The position numbers were made by a program, and so were the translations under genes. A stretch of 64,000 nucleotides of DNA. It comes from Sinonovacula constricta. Taxonomy: Eukaryota; Mollusca; Bivalvia; Cardiida; Solecurtidae. Where the stretch lies: the NCBI GenBank assembly GCA_007844125.1, contig CM017567.1, positions 40,022,176 to 40,086,175 on the forward strand, read 5' to 3'. The notes beneath the pieces are model-generated. The model made no database searches. It worked only from the letters and a program-made list of their open reading frames with translations, and had not been told where the DNA came from. Below, piece by piece: positions 1 through 38,400 of this stretch (position 1 is the stretch's first letter; each line of letters opens with the position of its first letter).

Positions 1-75
1 AACCCGGCCTGGGTTCGAACTCGCGACCTCCTGATCCGTAAGCCGACATTCTATCACCTGAGCTAATGCGGCCCG
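1..75 (-). repeat. tRNA-derived SINE head, cut by the window edge
   Basis: On the minus strand this piece carries an A-box-like stretch (TTAGCTCAGGTGATAGAAT) and a B-box-like GAGTTCGAACCC, spaced as in a tRNA. The T-arm does not pair properly, so a working tRNA gene is unlikely. A tRNA-derived SINE head or a decayed tRNA fits better. It runs off the left edge. Confidence 0.5.
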
Positions 76-2045
76 TCCTAACAGAACTGACATGGATTAT
101 CACAGAAAGAAATATCAGGACATTACAATAGTAAATTTTGTTCTAAATTTCCTATACAGTTTACATTCATGAGAAAGTTCTCCTGACGGCATCGTCGTCT
201 GCGGTATTTAAAAAAAAAAGCAACAAAAAAAAAACGTTCAATTTAAAAATATCGAATTATAATGATGTTTATGTTATATTTCAAAGTTAATGTATTCTGG
301 CCTCATAGTTAAATCTGTTAAAAATATATATTTTTTTAATCCTTTAAACTTCCTAATGAAATTAAAAATAAATTAAAATAAATAAAACCAACAAAAAACC
401 CAAACTAAAATAGTATAAATATTATATTTTCAAACCTATATTTTTTACAACTTTTCTGCATGTCTTTCGATAATGTATTATGTTGTGCGTGGGTGTATTT
501 TTCAAACTTAGGATTAACTAGCACTAAGCACCGTGCAATTTTCGATACTGTGCTATAATATAAACATAGTGATCGGTATCGTATATTGTTTTTTCTGCGT
601 CCGAAAACAGTTTTTATTCATTGATAAACTCCACTGAAAGCTTTTACTATACGCGTAAGCCTTGTAAGAGAACTTTATTGTACTAAGGTCTGCTTTGCGC
701 CTTTTGGCATTTATTTTGTACAAACGGAAATATAAACAAAACTAGGGGCGTTTTTAATTATTGCATGGTTATATAGATAGGGGAACAATACCATCTCAAA
801 ACTACATGTTCATAACAAATGGGACATGTTCCAATAATAATGGACGTCAATAAAGTAAAATAATAAAGGTTGCTTGAGATCTATACTCAAGCTCTTGACA
901 AGGTAAGGGCACACACACAAAAATCAAGTTCGAGTGTATTTGCTTTAAAAATCGACAGAAGTAAATGCATACACTTTCCTTTAAGCTAAATTCACCATAT
1001 GTTTGTATACAATACTTTAAACGCTGCTCATGTGAGTTTATTTGCTTACAATTCTGTACTAGGGATTGTATATAAACAAACTTTGTTTGCATATTTGAAC
1101 GATTTAAAAGCACTGAGTGTAGATTATTAACTCTTGCCAGTATTTCAGCATGACAGAACCTCAATGCATCACAATGAATATCTACGACAAATGCAGATAA
1201 ACAACCATCATATGGCATGCGTTTGAAATAATTTATATCTTAATAATTATTATTATCGAGTTATTATTTAGTTTCTCTGACATAGATAATAATGATTTCT
1301 AGATTTTTCTAAAAATCGAAATGTGCTTAAAAGCAAATTGGTCACTGTTAACCGTATGAACATGAAACGCATATCTACGTTTCATATTTATTTAAATGAT
1401 AGCGCCATTTTAGGGCCAATCGCCGTTGTTGATTTTAAGAGTGACTTATAAACATTGCATACATTACCGATCAGAGATTTACTGTGTTGTTGGGCTGAAA
1501 AAAAACTAAATGTAGTTGAAAATGTTGTAAATTCTTCCAGAGGGACCTGTATAAATATTTTTTTTTTCTAAAAATGCTCTCATGCCTTTTTCCAAGGATT
1601 AAACTTAAACAATTTCTGTCTCTACATATTTGCAAACGTTTATGGGCGCTGCCATGAATGAGTGAGAGCGTTTTTAGAAAAAATACAGTTGAACATCGTT
1701 CTGACGTTTCCGATTATCCCAAACTTAAGACAATGCAATAATTGAAAGGACAACATTTTACAGAATATCTAAGGATCAGACGTTATATTTAAATCTGTTC
1801 ATCATCGTCGCTCAACAAAGTTTCTTTTACCAAAAATAAAATATGCACATTTAACTAGTGGTGACCAAGCCGCTAAAGGAAACCAAATGCTCCATAATGG
1901 CTACCATATACCACGTTTATAAAAATTTGGCAATTTGATTTTGTTTAAAAAAGAAAGAAAAACAACAGCATGGCTATCTGCATTGTGTACATGAATCCTA
2001 TTATGAACATCAAATGTATATATATATATATATATTACATTGAAA
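76..2045. other. Upstream AT-rich DNA without a supported gene
   Basis: This is AT-rich sequence. A 123-codon minus-strand open frame lies at 847-1218, but it has no recognisable domain and no splice partner. A short TA run sits near 2018-2034. I see nothing else to annotate. Confidence 0.5.
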
Positions 2046-2372
2046 GTGGTATATGGCAGTTTGGACCAAAAATATTTTTATTTATATTTTAGTAAACCAT
2101 TGTTATCTGAACAGATCTCGTAAAATGCTATTTATTGGTGTCCTACACCTCTCGGAAAAGTGAACCATAACGCCCCAATCGTCATTACAAACATGTATTT
2201 CCTATCTGAGCCACGCTAGACTTTAGCTATTTTTAAACCAAGAAAACCATGTGACCACTAATGTTTAAATTCATCCACGTATCGATGTCTATTTTTAGCG
2301 GGAATTCCGGTCGTTCTTATTTTACAGATATTGTTACATATATAAAATGTAGGCAAACCGTCGAATTCCACC
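2046..2372 (+). mobile_element. MITE-like element, GGTGGTA family
   Basis: The left end reads GTGGTATATGGCAGTTTG. The right end, reversed, reads GTGGAATTCGACGGTTTG, so the element has degenerate terminal inverted repeats. It shares an internal block (CATGTATTTCCTATCTGAGC) with the copies at 14659-15130 and 5692-5890. The flanks are TTAA-like, which suggests a piggyBac-type target site. No transposase is encoded. Confidence 0.6.
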
Positions 2373-4258
2373 TTTAAAAATTGAAAGTAAATCCTAATCC
2401 ACAGCGTGCATTGGGGTTATTGAAATGTGGCAGCAGGTAAAGTGGCTTAGATGTCTTTGTTTGCCGATAATCGCCGGTTCTTAAACAGTGTCCTTTAAAA
2501 CACATTTATTTTGTTCGGCTGTCAATTTAGAAAGGGTTAAACACTGTGTATGTCAAAGTTATAAGCATTTAGAAGATATATAGCTAACTTTGCAGACATT
2601 GTGCACCCTACTGCGAGATTTTTTTCTTTTTGTTCGATAAATTAATTCACATGTCTAAGGACCAGAAAGGTTTCATGTTTACATATTTATTCACACTTAT
2701 TGATGTTACGCTTCAAATGAAAACAAATTATCTATCAAACGATGTTTGCAAAATGGAAGGAAAAATAAAGGCATCCGTTGCCTTAATATAAGCTTGAAAC
2801 ACAGGCCTTGTCACTGTTCGACAAATTGCATTTTTCCAAGCAAATCTTCGTCAAACCAGATTAAATATTTGGAATAAAAATACTTCCAATCACTAATGTA
2901 AAATAAGCTATTCTTTAAATTATGTTACCTTTAGGTTTAGTTTACCAAAAGCGTCGCAACGCTGTTAAATTAATTATAGCTTTTTTATAACCTAGTATAA
3001 CTCTGGACTGCGCATATGAAAATATACGTCATATGTCTACGTCAGTTGTAAGCAATGCGCTGATAGGCTCAGTCGTGACGCAGTAATTTCAAAATATACG
3101 AAGCGCTGATAGTGTGATTCTATCAGTATGTGCAAAACATCAAGTCGTTTTTTGCAGGCGAGTGTAACTCTAGAAAAAAAGCGTTCCTTAGAATCGAAAC
3201 AAAATTGATAAAAGCGTTTTGCAAGATATTGAATTTTGGACAGATCGTATACACGTAGATGACATATTTTTGAACGATTTAAGATGTTTATAAACGAGCG
3301 TGACTGGTTTCTATTTATAGAATATAATATATACTAACTGCCATGGTTACGTCAACTTAGATGCTTGTAAATACCCGGACATTTTAAATGGCACCCAGTT
3401 GAACTGTGAATTATGTTCCCTACAACGAAGCATCACTGTAATCCATGGCAAGTAAAAAATTCATACACGATTACATCAAACCAAAATTTGCCTTTGTTTT
3501 CAACAGCCAGGAGAATGTCTAGTGAATAGAGACCTTTCACATTAATTAGTTTTCTTTAATATATACATAAACTCACATTAAACACTTTATCTAAATGTAA
3601 ACTGTTTCAGCTACACGACCCTTTTCTTTAAAATAAATACAAACAAAAATCTTATAGGAAGGAGCATAGAGAAACAATAAAATATTTTAATTACCAGTAA
3701 TCTAACAACTCTAATTTGATGGTATTCTTAACTGTCTATTTTATACTTTTGGTTGCCCATTTTTATTACTCAAGATAAAAATCTAAATTAAGCGATATTG
3801 TGCAAAAATGAAACACATTTAGTGTTTGTTTATAACTAAGCTAGCATTCATGAAATCGCGTTAATACGCGCAACTAGGATAAGATAGTGATTTACGAATA
3901 AATCTACCAATGCATGCATGTACAATCTAATATCGAGATAGTTCTTAAAATATTAGATCTATATACATTTTTTATTAAAACATACCTTGTTTGTAATCCG
4001 GGTTAAACAGTGGACTTTCGCTCAATCTTCCCCAACAAACCAATTTACTGGTGTTTATATCCCGTTCTGAACACTCCATTATGTTATCTATAACACGCGG
4101 GTAAACCTATAAAAAAGGTTTCATATGCTTACATTTTCGGTATGTCCGCTCTCGATACTACATCACATATAAATCAAAGAATGGACCGTTATAAGATTCA
4201 TTCGCCCACGTTTAAAGTCGCTGGCAAGACAGTTTGACGTTGTTAAGTTACTGTGTTA
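2373..4258. other. Intergenic AT-rich DNA upstream of EHHADH copy 1
   Basis: No coding exon, RNA gene or clear repeat is recognised here. Distal promoter or an untranslated first exon cannot be excluded, because a possible 3' splice site (TTTGCAG, ending near 4624) lies downstream before the start codon. Confidence 0.4.
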
Positions 4259-4322
4259 AGACGTCGACTGACGTCACGTTACTTGACGTCACTATGTATA
4301 CATTAACAGCACTATGACGTCG
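4259..4322 (+). promoter_or_regulatory. Cluster of CRE-like TGACGTCA palindromes
   Basis: Two perfect TGACGTCA octamers lie at 4269-4276 and 4284-4291, a near match (TGACGTCG) at 4315-4322, and a further GACGTC just upstream. In animals this octamer binds CREB/ATF factors. The cluster is about 420-480 bases before the copy 1 ATG, a plausible proximal promoter position. Function is inferred. No equivalent cluster was seen in front of copy 2. Confidence 0.5.
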
Positions 4323-4545
4323 CATGTGAAGATTTTGTCTGTGCACACGGTTTAAACATAGTGTGGTGAATGAACACTTTTGTCAAATTTGTTGTAAAAA
4401 CCTTCAAGTTGTAGCAATAACTGATTGTAATGATGATTACAAATGGAAGAACCGAAACGATCAACCGTATGCATGAGCTCACTATACGTTGCTCCGCAGT
4501 TCATTTACGATATTTCACGTACATAGCCGAAAAGTAACGATTTCT

Positions 4546-4568
4546 GGGGTCAATATTCAGCACGCGGT
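4546..4568 (+). promoter_or_regulatory. Conserved upstream block, copy 1
   Basis: A 23-base block beginning GGGGTCAATATTCAG and ending ACGCGGT matches 20 of 23 bases with the block at 25886-25908. It lies at a similar distance from the start codon (174 bases here, 155 in copy 2). Most surrounding sequence is unalignable by eye, so the block is probably a shared promoter or 5'UTR element. It contains a GGGTCA/AGGTCA nuclear-receptor half-site, which is only suggestive. Confidence 0.45.
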
Positions 4569-4741
4569 GTATTTATGTTTAGCTGAGGCCTGTGCACATA
4601 TCAGTGATTCTCTTTAATTTGCAGGGACAACTGTTTTATACCTTGATACTGAGCTTGTCCGAAGTGTCTCAGTATGACCCGTGCTAGATGATAACCCTAC
4701 AAATAATATGCGAAAGATAGATCTCATTTCAACGGTTTAAA

Positions 4742-24369
<19,628 letters not shown>

Positions 24370-25150
24370 TTCTACAGAACACAAAACTTTAAATGTACAG
24401 AATTCAGAAAACTGCGTATATTCTGCAAATATAGATTCGGCTAATTTGTTAGCAAACCATGAACGAATAGACGATTCATTAGTTTTATTTGTTCATATAA
24501 TAAGTGTACGGCGTATTTGTGATTTTGGAAAATCATGTACCTATAGACTAGTCAAGAGCTTTATTTTAACTTAATAAGTGTACGGTGTAATTGTGATTTT
24601 AGAAATGGTCAAAGTTACTTTAAATGTTCCGTTTTGTTTTAAATGTGAAATTAAAATATCATCAAATTGAAAGCAACACAAACACTCAAAATGTTGTGTG
24701 TTCATTGGCATGTTACTTTGATTTCAATTACGTTTGTGATATTTCACTTTCTTTCACTTTAATTTTTATGATGTTTTATATCCACGCCTACCCAATGGGT
24801 GGTTTCTAGAATATTCGTACTCTATAAGAATTACATTTTCTTTTTTAATTGTGCTTTGATTTAGAGTGATAAAATGTTTTTCATGTTGCTTTTATGATTT
24901 TTCATTTCATAATGTTATTCATTTGTATTTTCAAAGCTGTGGAAGGTGTTAAATCATTACTAAACATTCAACTGCGCTCTCGCATGTACATGTTTATTTG
25001 TATTATCTAGAAATATATGTAAGATTAAAATTAAGCAACTGTTGACTCTTGTTATATCTTCTCTGCTAATTCTGTGTTGTAAATCAATGCCCACTGATTT
25101 AAACAAAAGTATTGTGTTGTTTCAACATTAAAGTGCGTGACGTTTCGTTA
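24370..25150 (+). other. EHHADH: Probable 3'UTR of EHHADH copy 1
   Basis: The first bases after the stop (GATTCTACAGAACACAAAAC) are the same in copy 2. The region is AT-rich. ATTAAA at 25127-25132, followed by a GT-rich stretch, is a candidate polyadenylation signal. No AATAAA was seen. The 3' end is a guess. Confidence 0.4.
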
Positions 25151-25349
25151 AAATTATGCGCATTTTCATTTACAAATATCAACGTAATTACAAATACCCA
25201 TTGCGGGTAAAAGGATTAAAATGAAAACTACACACATTTTAAGACGTTTAGACTCGTTGCTACTTTTAATCAGGTTTACCTTTTATCTCACTGAATTTTG
25301 CGCTGTTTTCTGTTGATTTCATAAAGGGCATAAACGACTAATGGTTATT

Positions 25350-25803
25350 TATCACAAAGCTTACCGCGCGAGTGTGATTTAACACTTAGGCGTTATTTTT
25401 GGTTAAACACTAGTTAATTAATGTAGTTTAACTTAATGTCATTAAATATGTGTAGTTTATATGCCGTTTCCTATTCATTTCGTTGTCGCCGTTTTAGTCA
25501 TGTTATAAACGAATCTGATTCCTTTTTATGAAAATGGTCGAGTAAAGAGTGGAACTACTTTTTTGTGCGGATTCTCCCAAACCGAATTACACATGTCAAA
25601 GCCGACGGTTCATTCTTTAAAATGATGATGAATTGTAAACAAAAACAGCTGGTGCTTTGGTAATGTGATAAATAGAAGCTAATATTCATGTTCATTAGAT
25701 ACTGAAAATATTAAACTCGTTTAAAATGATACTAAACTCGACAGTCTCGTTTCGTAGCATTTCACCCAACTCGTTTAATATTTTCAGTATCTAATGAACA
25801 CTC
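25350..25803 (+). repeat. Dispersed repeat ending in a 28-bp perfect hairpin, plus-strand copy
   Basis: The element contains TTACCGCGCGAGTGTGATTT, TGTTATAAACGAATCTGATT and CCAAACCGAATTACACATG, all found reversed at 41414-41915. It ends with two perfect inverted arms of 28 bases, 25689-25716 and 25773-25800, around a 56-base loop. No protein is encoded. It is probably a non-autonomous DNA element. Confidence 0.7.
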
Positions 25804-25885
25804 GTATCAGATCCTCTATATAATACACTGACACAAATCGCAACTGCACTGCATGCCAATGTTATTTTGTTTATCTTACGCGATT

Positions 25886-25908
25886 GAGGTCAGTATTCAG
25901 TACGCGGT
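25886..25908 (+). promoter_or_regulatory. Conserved upstream block, copy 2
   Basis: This is the counterpart of 4546-4568, with core GAGGTCAGTATTCAG then ACGCGGT. It lies 155 bases before the copy 2 ATG and includes an AGGTCA half-site. Its conservation amid diverged flanks suggests a promoter or 5'UTR role shared by both copies. Confidence 0.45.
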
Positions 25909-26062
25909 TATACACGAGTTTACCGGTGCATTCAGATTAAATGTATCAGCAAGCTCGTTTGCTATGCTTATATGCGCGTACATATATCACATTTATGATC
26001 ATTCGACACGTCGGTGTGTTATGTTGTTCAGGAGGCAAAATATGTTGCTCGAGTTTTGAAAA

Positions 26063-32028
<5,966 letters not shown>

Positions 32029-32506
32029 GTAAGCATGGAAATAGTACTGAATCAGTGTTTCAGCACGCTCCACTCTTTTAACATTTGACGTATTTTAAAG
32101 CTGTCTCAAACGGTTCTCTTACTAAAACTTTTAAAGATGGCCATACAAAAGATCTTTTGTAAATTGCGTCTCCCTGGAGACATAACAAGTAGGTGTTTTA
32201 AGTAATATTGTTGAATTTAGGAGAAACTGAAGTAACATTTAATCAGCAACGAGACAATACATGCTTCGATTACTTATATCTATATCTAACTAGTATGTAA
32301 TTGTTAATATGAACAATCCTCATAAAGCTTTTAGTTTTGACGCTAACATTGCCTTTGATTTTACCAGGTTTTTAATATTTACCTGTTAGCAATTTCTATT
32401 ATAAACATATCACATTTCACAGCATTTCTGTTAGTTCTAGTCACAAGGGGGCTAGGCAATATGATTTTTATTGGCTAAGCAGTGACTAGTTGCATTTACG
32501 TTTTAG

Positions 32507-34794
32507 TGGCAACTTCCTACCGGCGGGAATTGGAAGACAGCCCGGTCTCTTCCGGTAAAGACGTCTGCTGTGATTGGTGCAGGGACAACGGGAGGCGGGA
32601 TAGCGTTGTCATTGGTTACCGCTGGTATACCGTGTGTACTGGTGGATCAGAATCAACAAGTACAGACCTTACTAGGATAATTATGATATTTTATTTTTTT
32701 CAAACTGTATGTTTGCGATGTCAACATCTTAGAAAAACACAAGATGTGGCATGTTTTAGTTAATCACGAAAGACACTTTACCGTTTTTGAATATTTAATA
32801 TTTTTTTATTGACCTTAACTATGCTAATCTAATGGACAGCCTTTTTTGTTAAGCATAATAAAAATAATGTAAACAGAGCGATTTTGTCATTTTGCTGTGT
32901 TTTAGGATTAATTATTATCATCTTATTGAATTGTTTTGCAATCTCTCTTGCACATTGCTCTGTGCCACAAAATGAAAATCTAGATAAGAAATGGTAATTT
33001 AGTGTTGTGTATTTATGATTGCTACCTTGCCAATTCAAATCTCGTTTTGAAAAGTTGTTGCTTTATTTTTTATCGTGTTTTGTCCTGTTGTTTTTGTTTA
33101 TCCTAGTTCTTGGAAAATGGTCTAAAGCGCATTCAAGCCCAGCTGCTGACCAGTGTCCGGTTGAGCAAGATGACCACTGATAAGGCCAAACAGTGTCTGG
33201 GTCTCCTTAAGTCGACTGTTAACCTGAACGACATTACGCACGTGGATATTGTAAGTAACATACGTTCATCATGACCTCTTGTCAAGCAATGTTCCTTCTC
33301 ATTACTTGTAAATGTTACATCCAAACTTCAGCTTAAACATTTAAGAAATGTAGTAAACGGGATCATTAGAGAGCGAAATTGTTTTAAGCAACTTGTATTT
33401 AAAGTATTGTTGTCTTATATGATTGAAATCTATGCTTATGTGACATATTTTATAACTGCAGAAATGCTATCAAATTGGTGTTTAAATTCGCAATAATACT
33501 TGCTTAACCTCGTATTTTGTCCAAACATTCAGCATAATCGTTTATGGTTAATAGGTGATTGAGGCAGTGTGCGAGGACCTAAAGTTGAAGCAGGATATCT
33601 TCCGCAAATTGGACAGTTTATGTAATTCTGCTGCTGTCCTGGCTACCAACACTTCTACCTTCGACATTAATTTGGTACAGCTTATATTGGTAACATAAAG
33701 ACGAATATTTGGCCAAAATTTGTTCAAGTTTTTAGGTTTTATTAACCATTGCATATAGTATGCATTAGGTTATAACAACAGATGAACATTATAACAAATC
33801 CTAGAAAGGAGTGTCGTCCACGGCCACAGAAACAAATTTCTTCTCATTGTTATATTTCGACTAAAGCAGTAACGAACGTCATTTTTGTAAATATTATTAT
33901 TAATTTTCTATTTACATATTCTCTGTAGTATTTCTCGGATCATGTTGTCTTGGTATCATTTATAACAAAGGTCCCTAGTACGTGTTAATAGTGCCAGCAC
34001 AAATATCTGTTTCAAGCGTGCAAGAAGCTGTTGTCCAAGATGATCTTATATTCTTTTGTTTGCATTTTTTATTTGTTTCTGTGACTCTTGTTTTGTTCCT
34101 GCCAATAAAGCGAGGTAGTTGTACTGTCATTATTATATTTAAATATGTATCGGTACTCTTTAATTGGTCTTACACGTATTTGCAATTGCGCGATCTGGTC
34201 TTTGATCAAATGTATTTTGACAAATTTACCTTAACGTTTAGCTGGCCAAGGTCACCAAGCGACCCGACAAGGTGGTGGGAACCCACTTCTTTGCTCCAGC
34301 CTACACTATGAAACTGCTGGAGATTATTTACGGCAACGAGACCTCTGCAGAAACCGTTGCCACGGTGATGAAACTGGGCAGAACTATCAGAAAAGTAAAA
34401 ACTAAGGAAATACGTTGCTCTAAAGATAATCTTTTAAAAATATAAATTTAAATGGTTGGTAAAATCATTGTGTCATTGTACGAATTACTGTCTTTAAAGC
34501 ACACAACGCACGGTGTTTCAAACGCAAAATAATGAAAATAAAATTGTTCTACTCTGAGATATATTTATTTTGTTTCTTTGCCATAGAATTTCTTTACCCT
34601 TAAAAGTTTGTACAAATATATTTAACAGTTCATATAGGTATAGAAAGATTCAAGTTGAAATGCATTAAACTGTGTTTGTGTGAAATACAATAAAGCTTTT
34701 CACCGTATGGAGACCATTTAAACAGGTACCTGTGTTGGTTGGCTCCTGTACCGGGTTTGTTGCTAATAGGATGTTGATGCCCTATTTACAAGAG
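32507..34794 (+). CDS. EHHADH: EHHADH copy 2 exons 8-12: NAD-binding and HAD catalytic domain
   Basis: Exons: 32507-32659, 33107-33250, 33555-33674, 34242-34394, 34726-34794, all phase 0 with copy 1 lengths. Exon 8 encodes VIGAGTTGGGIALSLVTAG (M307 of copy 1 is T) and acidic D326. Exon 10 keeps NTST, exon 11 keeps [15 protein letters not shown] and exon 12 GSCTGFVANRM. Nothing in this domain argues against dehydrogenase activity. Confidence 0.8.
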
Positions 34795-35034
34795 GTAAGC
34801 AGACGTTGTTTGTGTTTCTTAAGATAAAACTGGATAAACATGACAGCTCCGTAATGAAACATAATTAATTGATATATATAACGTATGCACTATTAACATA
34901 ATTTCTAAAGCAATATTGTTTATGCTTTTATCCGTGTTTTGTCTGCGTTATTATCATTGAAAACGTGTTTTTGTTTCGAGGCCTTTTTTACAGTTTTAGC
35001 CTTAAAACTGAGTCAACGGTTTTTTGTTTGTATG

Positions 35035-35238
35035 TTTGTTTTTTGTTTGTTTGTCAGATTCATTGCAGCGACCTATTATGATCATTATAGCAACGTCCAG
35101 CTGTTTTGGTGGAGGAAGACCCCAGACAAATATCCGGGTAGAACCACTGGCGCACCGCAACCAGCTGGAAGACCTTTCCACATTAAGTCCTTCGCCCCGA
35201 ACGTAAGTCGAACCCACGCTTTTGGAGGCTAAGCAGCA
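35035..35238 (-). mobile_element. Family 2 SINE, minus strand (intron 12 of copy 2)
   Basis: A T-rich GTTTGTTTGTC start is the reversed A-rich tail. It is followed by GGTGGAGGAAGACCCCAGAC and a reversed B-box-like AAGTCGAACCCACGC. Confidence 0.75.
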
Positions 35239-35469
35239 ACTGCTTTTATTAATGAGTCAAGGATATTGCTTTGACCGTATTAGTAGTTTCGTGTATTTAA
35301 TTGATGCTTTTAATGAGCCAAAGCAGGGTTGTAGCATTGTCACTGATACATTATTTCCACCATATAATGAATGATCTGTTTTGAATTTGTAAGCACGCTC
35401 ACTAGTTATTGTTTGGAGTAAATACCTTATTTGTCACTGTTAGCATAACTGATATTTTTATAACTGAAG

Positions 35470-38400
35470 GCCTATTTTTGTGTGGAAGAAGGGGCTCTTT
35501 CTCAGGATGTAGATGAAGCGGTTGTTAACTTTGGAATGCCCAAGGGGATATTTGCTGTTAACGACCCTTCAGGTATGACAATACATATTTAAATCATTCA
35601 TACATGTTATGAAGACAATATTATATAAAGGAAAGTAAAGGTATTGTTTTCATCTTTGCAAACTCTTTTAATAACTCTTTAGCACAAATAGCGGATTTCT
35701 TCCGAGTTTATTTTGGTATAGTTGTATGGCTTGTTTCAATGATCCATCAATAAGACAGATATAACCTGCAATAAATTTCTCAATATAACCATAAGAGAAG
35801 CTTTTAGAAAAATATCTGTTCGACAAGGCTGCTTTCTTACACATGTCTATTCAAACTCGAAGTCCACTAGTTCAACGCCCCTATCATTGTAATAAACGAC
35901 ATGTGTTCATCTGGAGTTTCACCGATAACAGCTCTGATTAGCGGTATTATTTTGGTGTCAAGATGTAGCTGAAACACCGTTGAAAAATCTATTCTATTTG
36001 TTATTAAATTGCAAAGGCACTGGTCTACTTACAATATGTTAAGAGTTTGCTCCAAATATGTATCCTATCAACTTGTTGGTAATCTGCATATGCAGGACTG
36101 GACATAAGCTACAGTATCCGACAGGAAACTGCTAAAAAGGCGGGTGTTAAGATACATGTGATGCGATAAAGGTCTCCGTTCAAGACTGAAAATCATTAGT
36201 TTAAATACAGATGTCAGAAACAGAATATATAAACATGTTAGAATAGACCTAGGAAAATATCTCTAATTGTTTTTGACAACACCTGGACTATTTCTGAAAA
36301 TGTTAACGTGAATCTTTTAACAGTGAACATAATATCATTACCTGTCCTGGATTAGGGAATTGCCGATATAATTGTATTCTTAACTGACTCAGGTGATGGA
36401 AGGTATCCAGAGGTTAACTCGCTCATGAAGGATCATTGCCGCCAACTGGGCATAGAACGAAGGACCATCGGCTCACATGTAAGCCTCTGATCGTCATAGT
36501 ATGGTTCATAATCTGTCTTTAACAAATCTGTGAAACTGGTTTACGGAACTTATTCAATAAGAACGTGGTCATTTTGTGAGATTTTTATTATCTTCAACAT
36601 TAAACACAGTCTGGAATGACAAAACAAAAGTGGGATTTTGCATTACGATGACAGTCTTACATGATGTTGTTTTGTATTGAATTTGTATAACTATAATCAT
36701 TGGTATTATAATAAATAAATATTTCTGTTAAACATACACATTTAAGTCTTAAAACAAGCTAAGTGACATTAATAGAAAAACTTACATTCCTAACGAATAA
36801 CTCTTCTGAACGATTCGTGGTAAGAATGTAGATAGCAAGGGACGTAACTCTGTCAAACTAATAAAACTATCAATGTAAAAAGTAAAGCAAATTGCTACAA
36901 GTGGGGCGCCCCTGGCGTAGTGGTAGAGTCGCCGATTTGTAACTCCTGTGACTGAATAGCCTCGCACCGCGTGGGATCGAATCCCAAGCTAGTCGAAGGA
37001 TTTAATGTGAGAAGGTCTTCTAGCTGATTTGCGGTGGGCCGGTGGTTCTACCTGGACATGTGTCTTGGGTCTTCCTCCACCAAAAGGCTGGACGTTGCTA
37101 CAATGATCATAATTGGGCGCCGCAATGTATTTCAAAAACAAACTGCTACAATCTCGATGAACGGTGACATTATCTTATACATATAGGCTAGCAGAACCCA
37201 CATTTTGTGTCGGATAATCGTAACGTTATGTTTATTAATTTGACTAAATACACCTAGAATTGCTTTATAAAATTAACTACGTCTAGACAATGTTGAAAAT
37301 ATTTACGTATATCACAGTCAATGATAAATGAGGTTTGTCCCAATTGTTTTCCTTATAGTCAAATATTAAAAAGATCTTGACATAAAGAACTTTTATGTTT
37401 TGAATGCACCTTAAAGTTTGTTGATTTTCCAGGAGATCCTAGAGCGCATGCAATTGTCGATGATCAACAAGGGTTTCAAAATTCTCGAGGAGAGAATCTG
37501 TGAAAAGCCGGAAGAGATTGACATTATTTGGTCAGTATCTGTTTTATAAAGACACCATACATCTGTCCTTATATTAAAACAATTACATCTATGTTCTGGT
37601 CAGTAGCTGTCATATCAAATCGTCAGGCATAAGTTGGTATTAATTAATATTTTAGGCAATGCAATTGATATAAGAAGCAACAGTATTTAATAACGAGCAC
37701 GGAGAACCAAGTTTCATTGGCAATTATTTAAAAAAGAACATTGCTTTGTCAAATCCAGAGACACAAATTCGATTGTTCCAACCCAGAACTTCATGTTTTG
37801 TTATATTCTAACTTATGTAATAGTTTAAACAAAAGGTTTTATTGGGACAATCTTCACTAATACACTTACTTCTTATCTGTCAAATACATGCATATTCTTT
37901 TCTTTTCAGTATCTGCGGGTTTGACTGGCCCAAGTTTGCCGGAGGTCCAATGTATTACGCCAGCAAGGTTGGCTTAAAGAAAGTATATGAGAAAATTTGT
38001 TATTACCACAAAATGCGGCGTAAGTATCAAAGACTAACAGACGCCCCCTATGTAAATATGGTGATCCATACTCTTTTATTTTCATTCTTGTTTTTAACAC
38101 ACACTTGCATGTTTTTGCTGTTAACTTTCCCCTTTCTCCATTTTTTGTTTGTTCGGTTTTTAATCCTGTTTTTCACTGATTGGCTCATACCTCTGCTTTT
38201 TCCTCCTTATTAAGATTTCCATATGTATATATATTAATTTAGCCATATTTCCAATCTGTCTCCCTGCCTCCAACTTTATGTGCATCTCTTTGCTTCACAA
38301 TCGAGTGTTCATCTAGTCTGTACATCTGTGTGCTTTTCACGCCTGATTCTAGTTCGCGTGTGCATCTCTTTGCTACTGTTTCGAACTCATCCGCTCGTTC

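Noticed and set aside
847..1218. 123-codon minus-strand open frame
   Set aside because: No domain, no initiation or splice context, and composition typical of AT-rich noncoding DNA.
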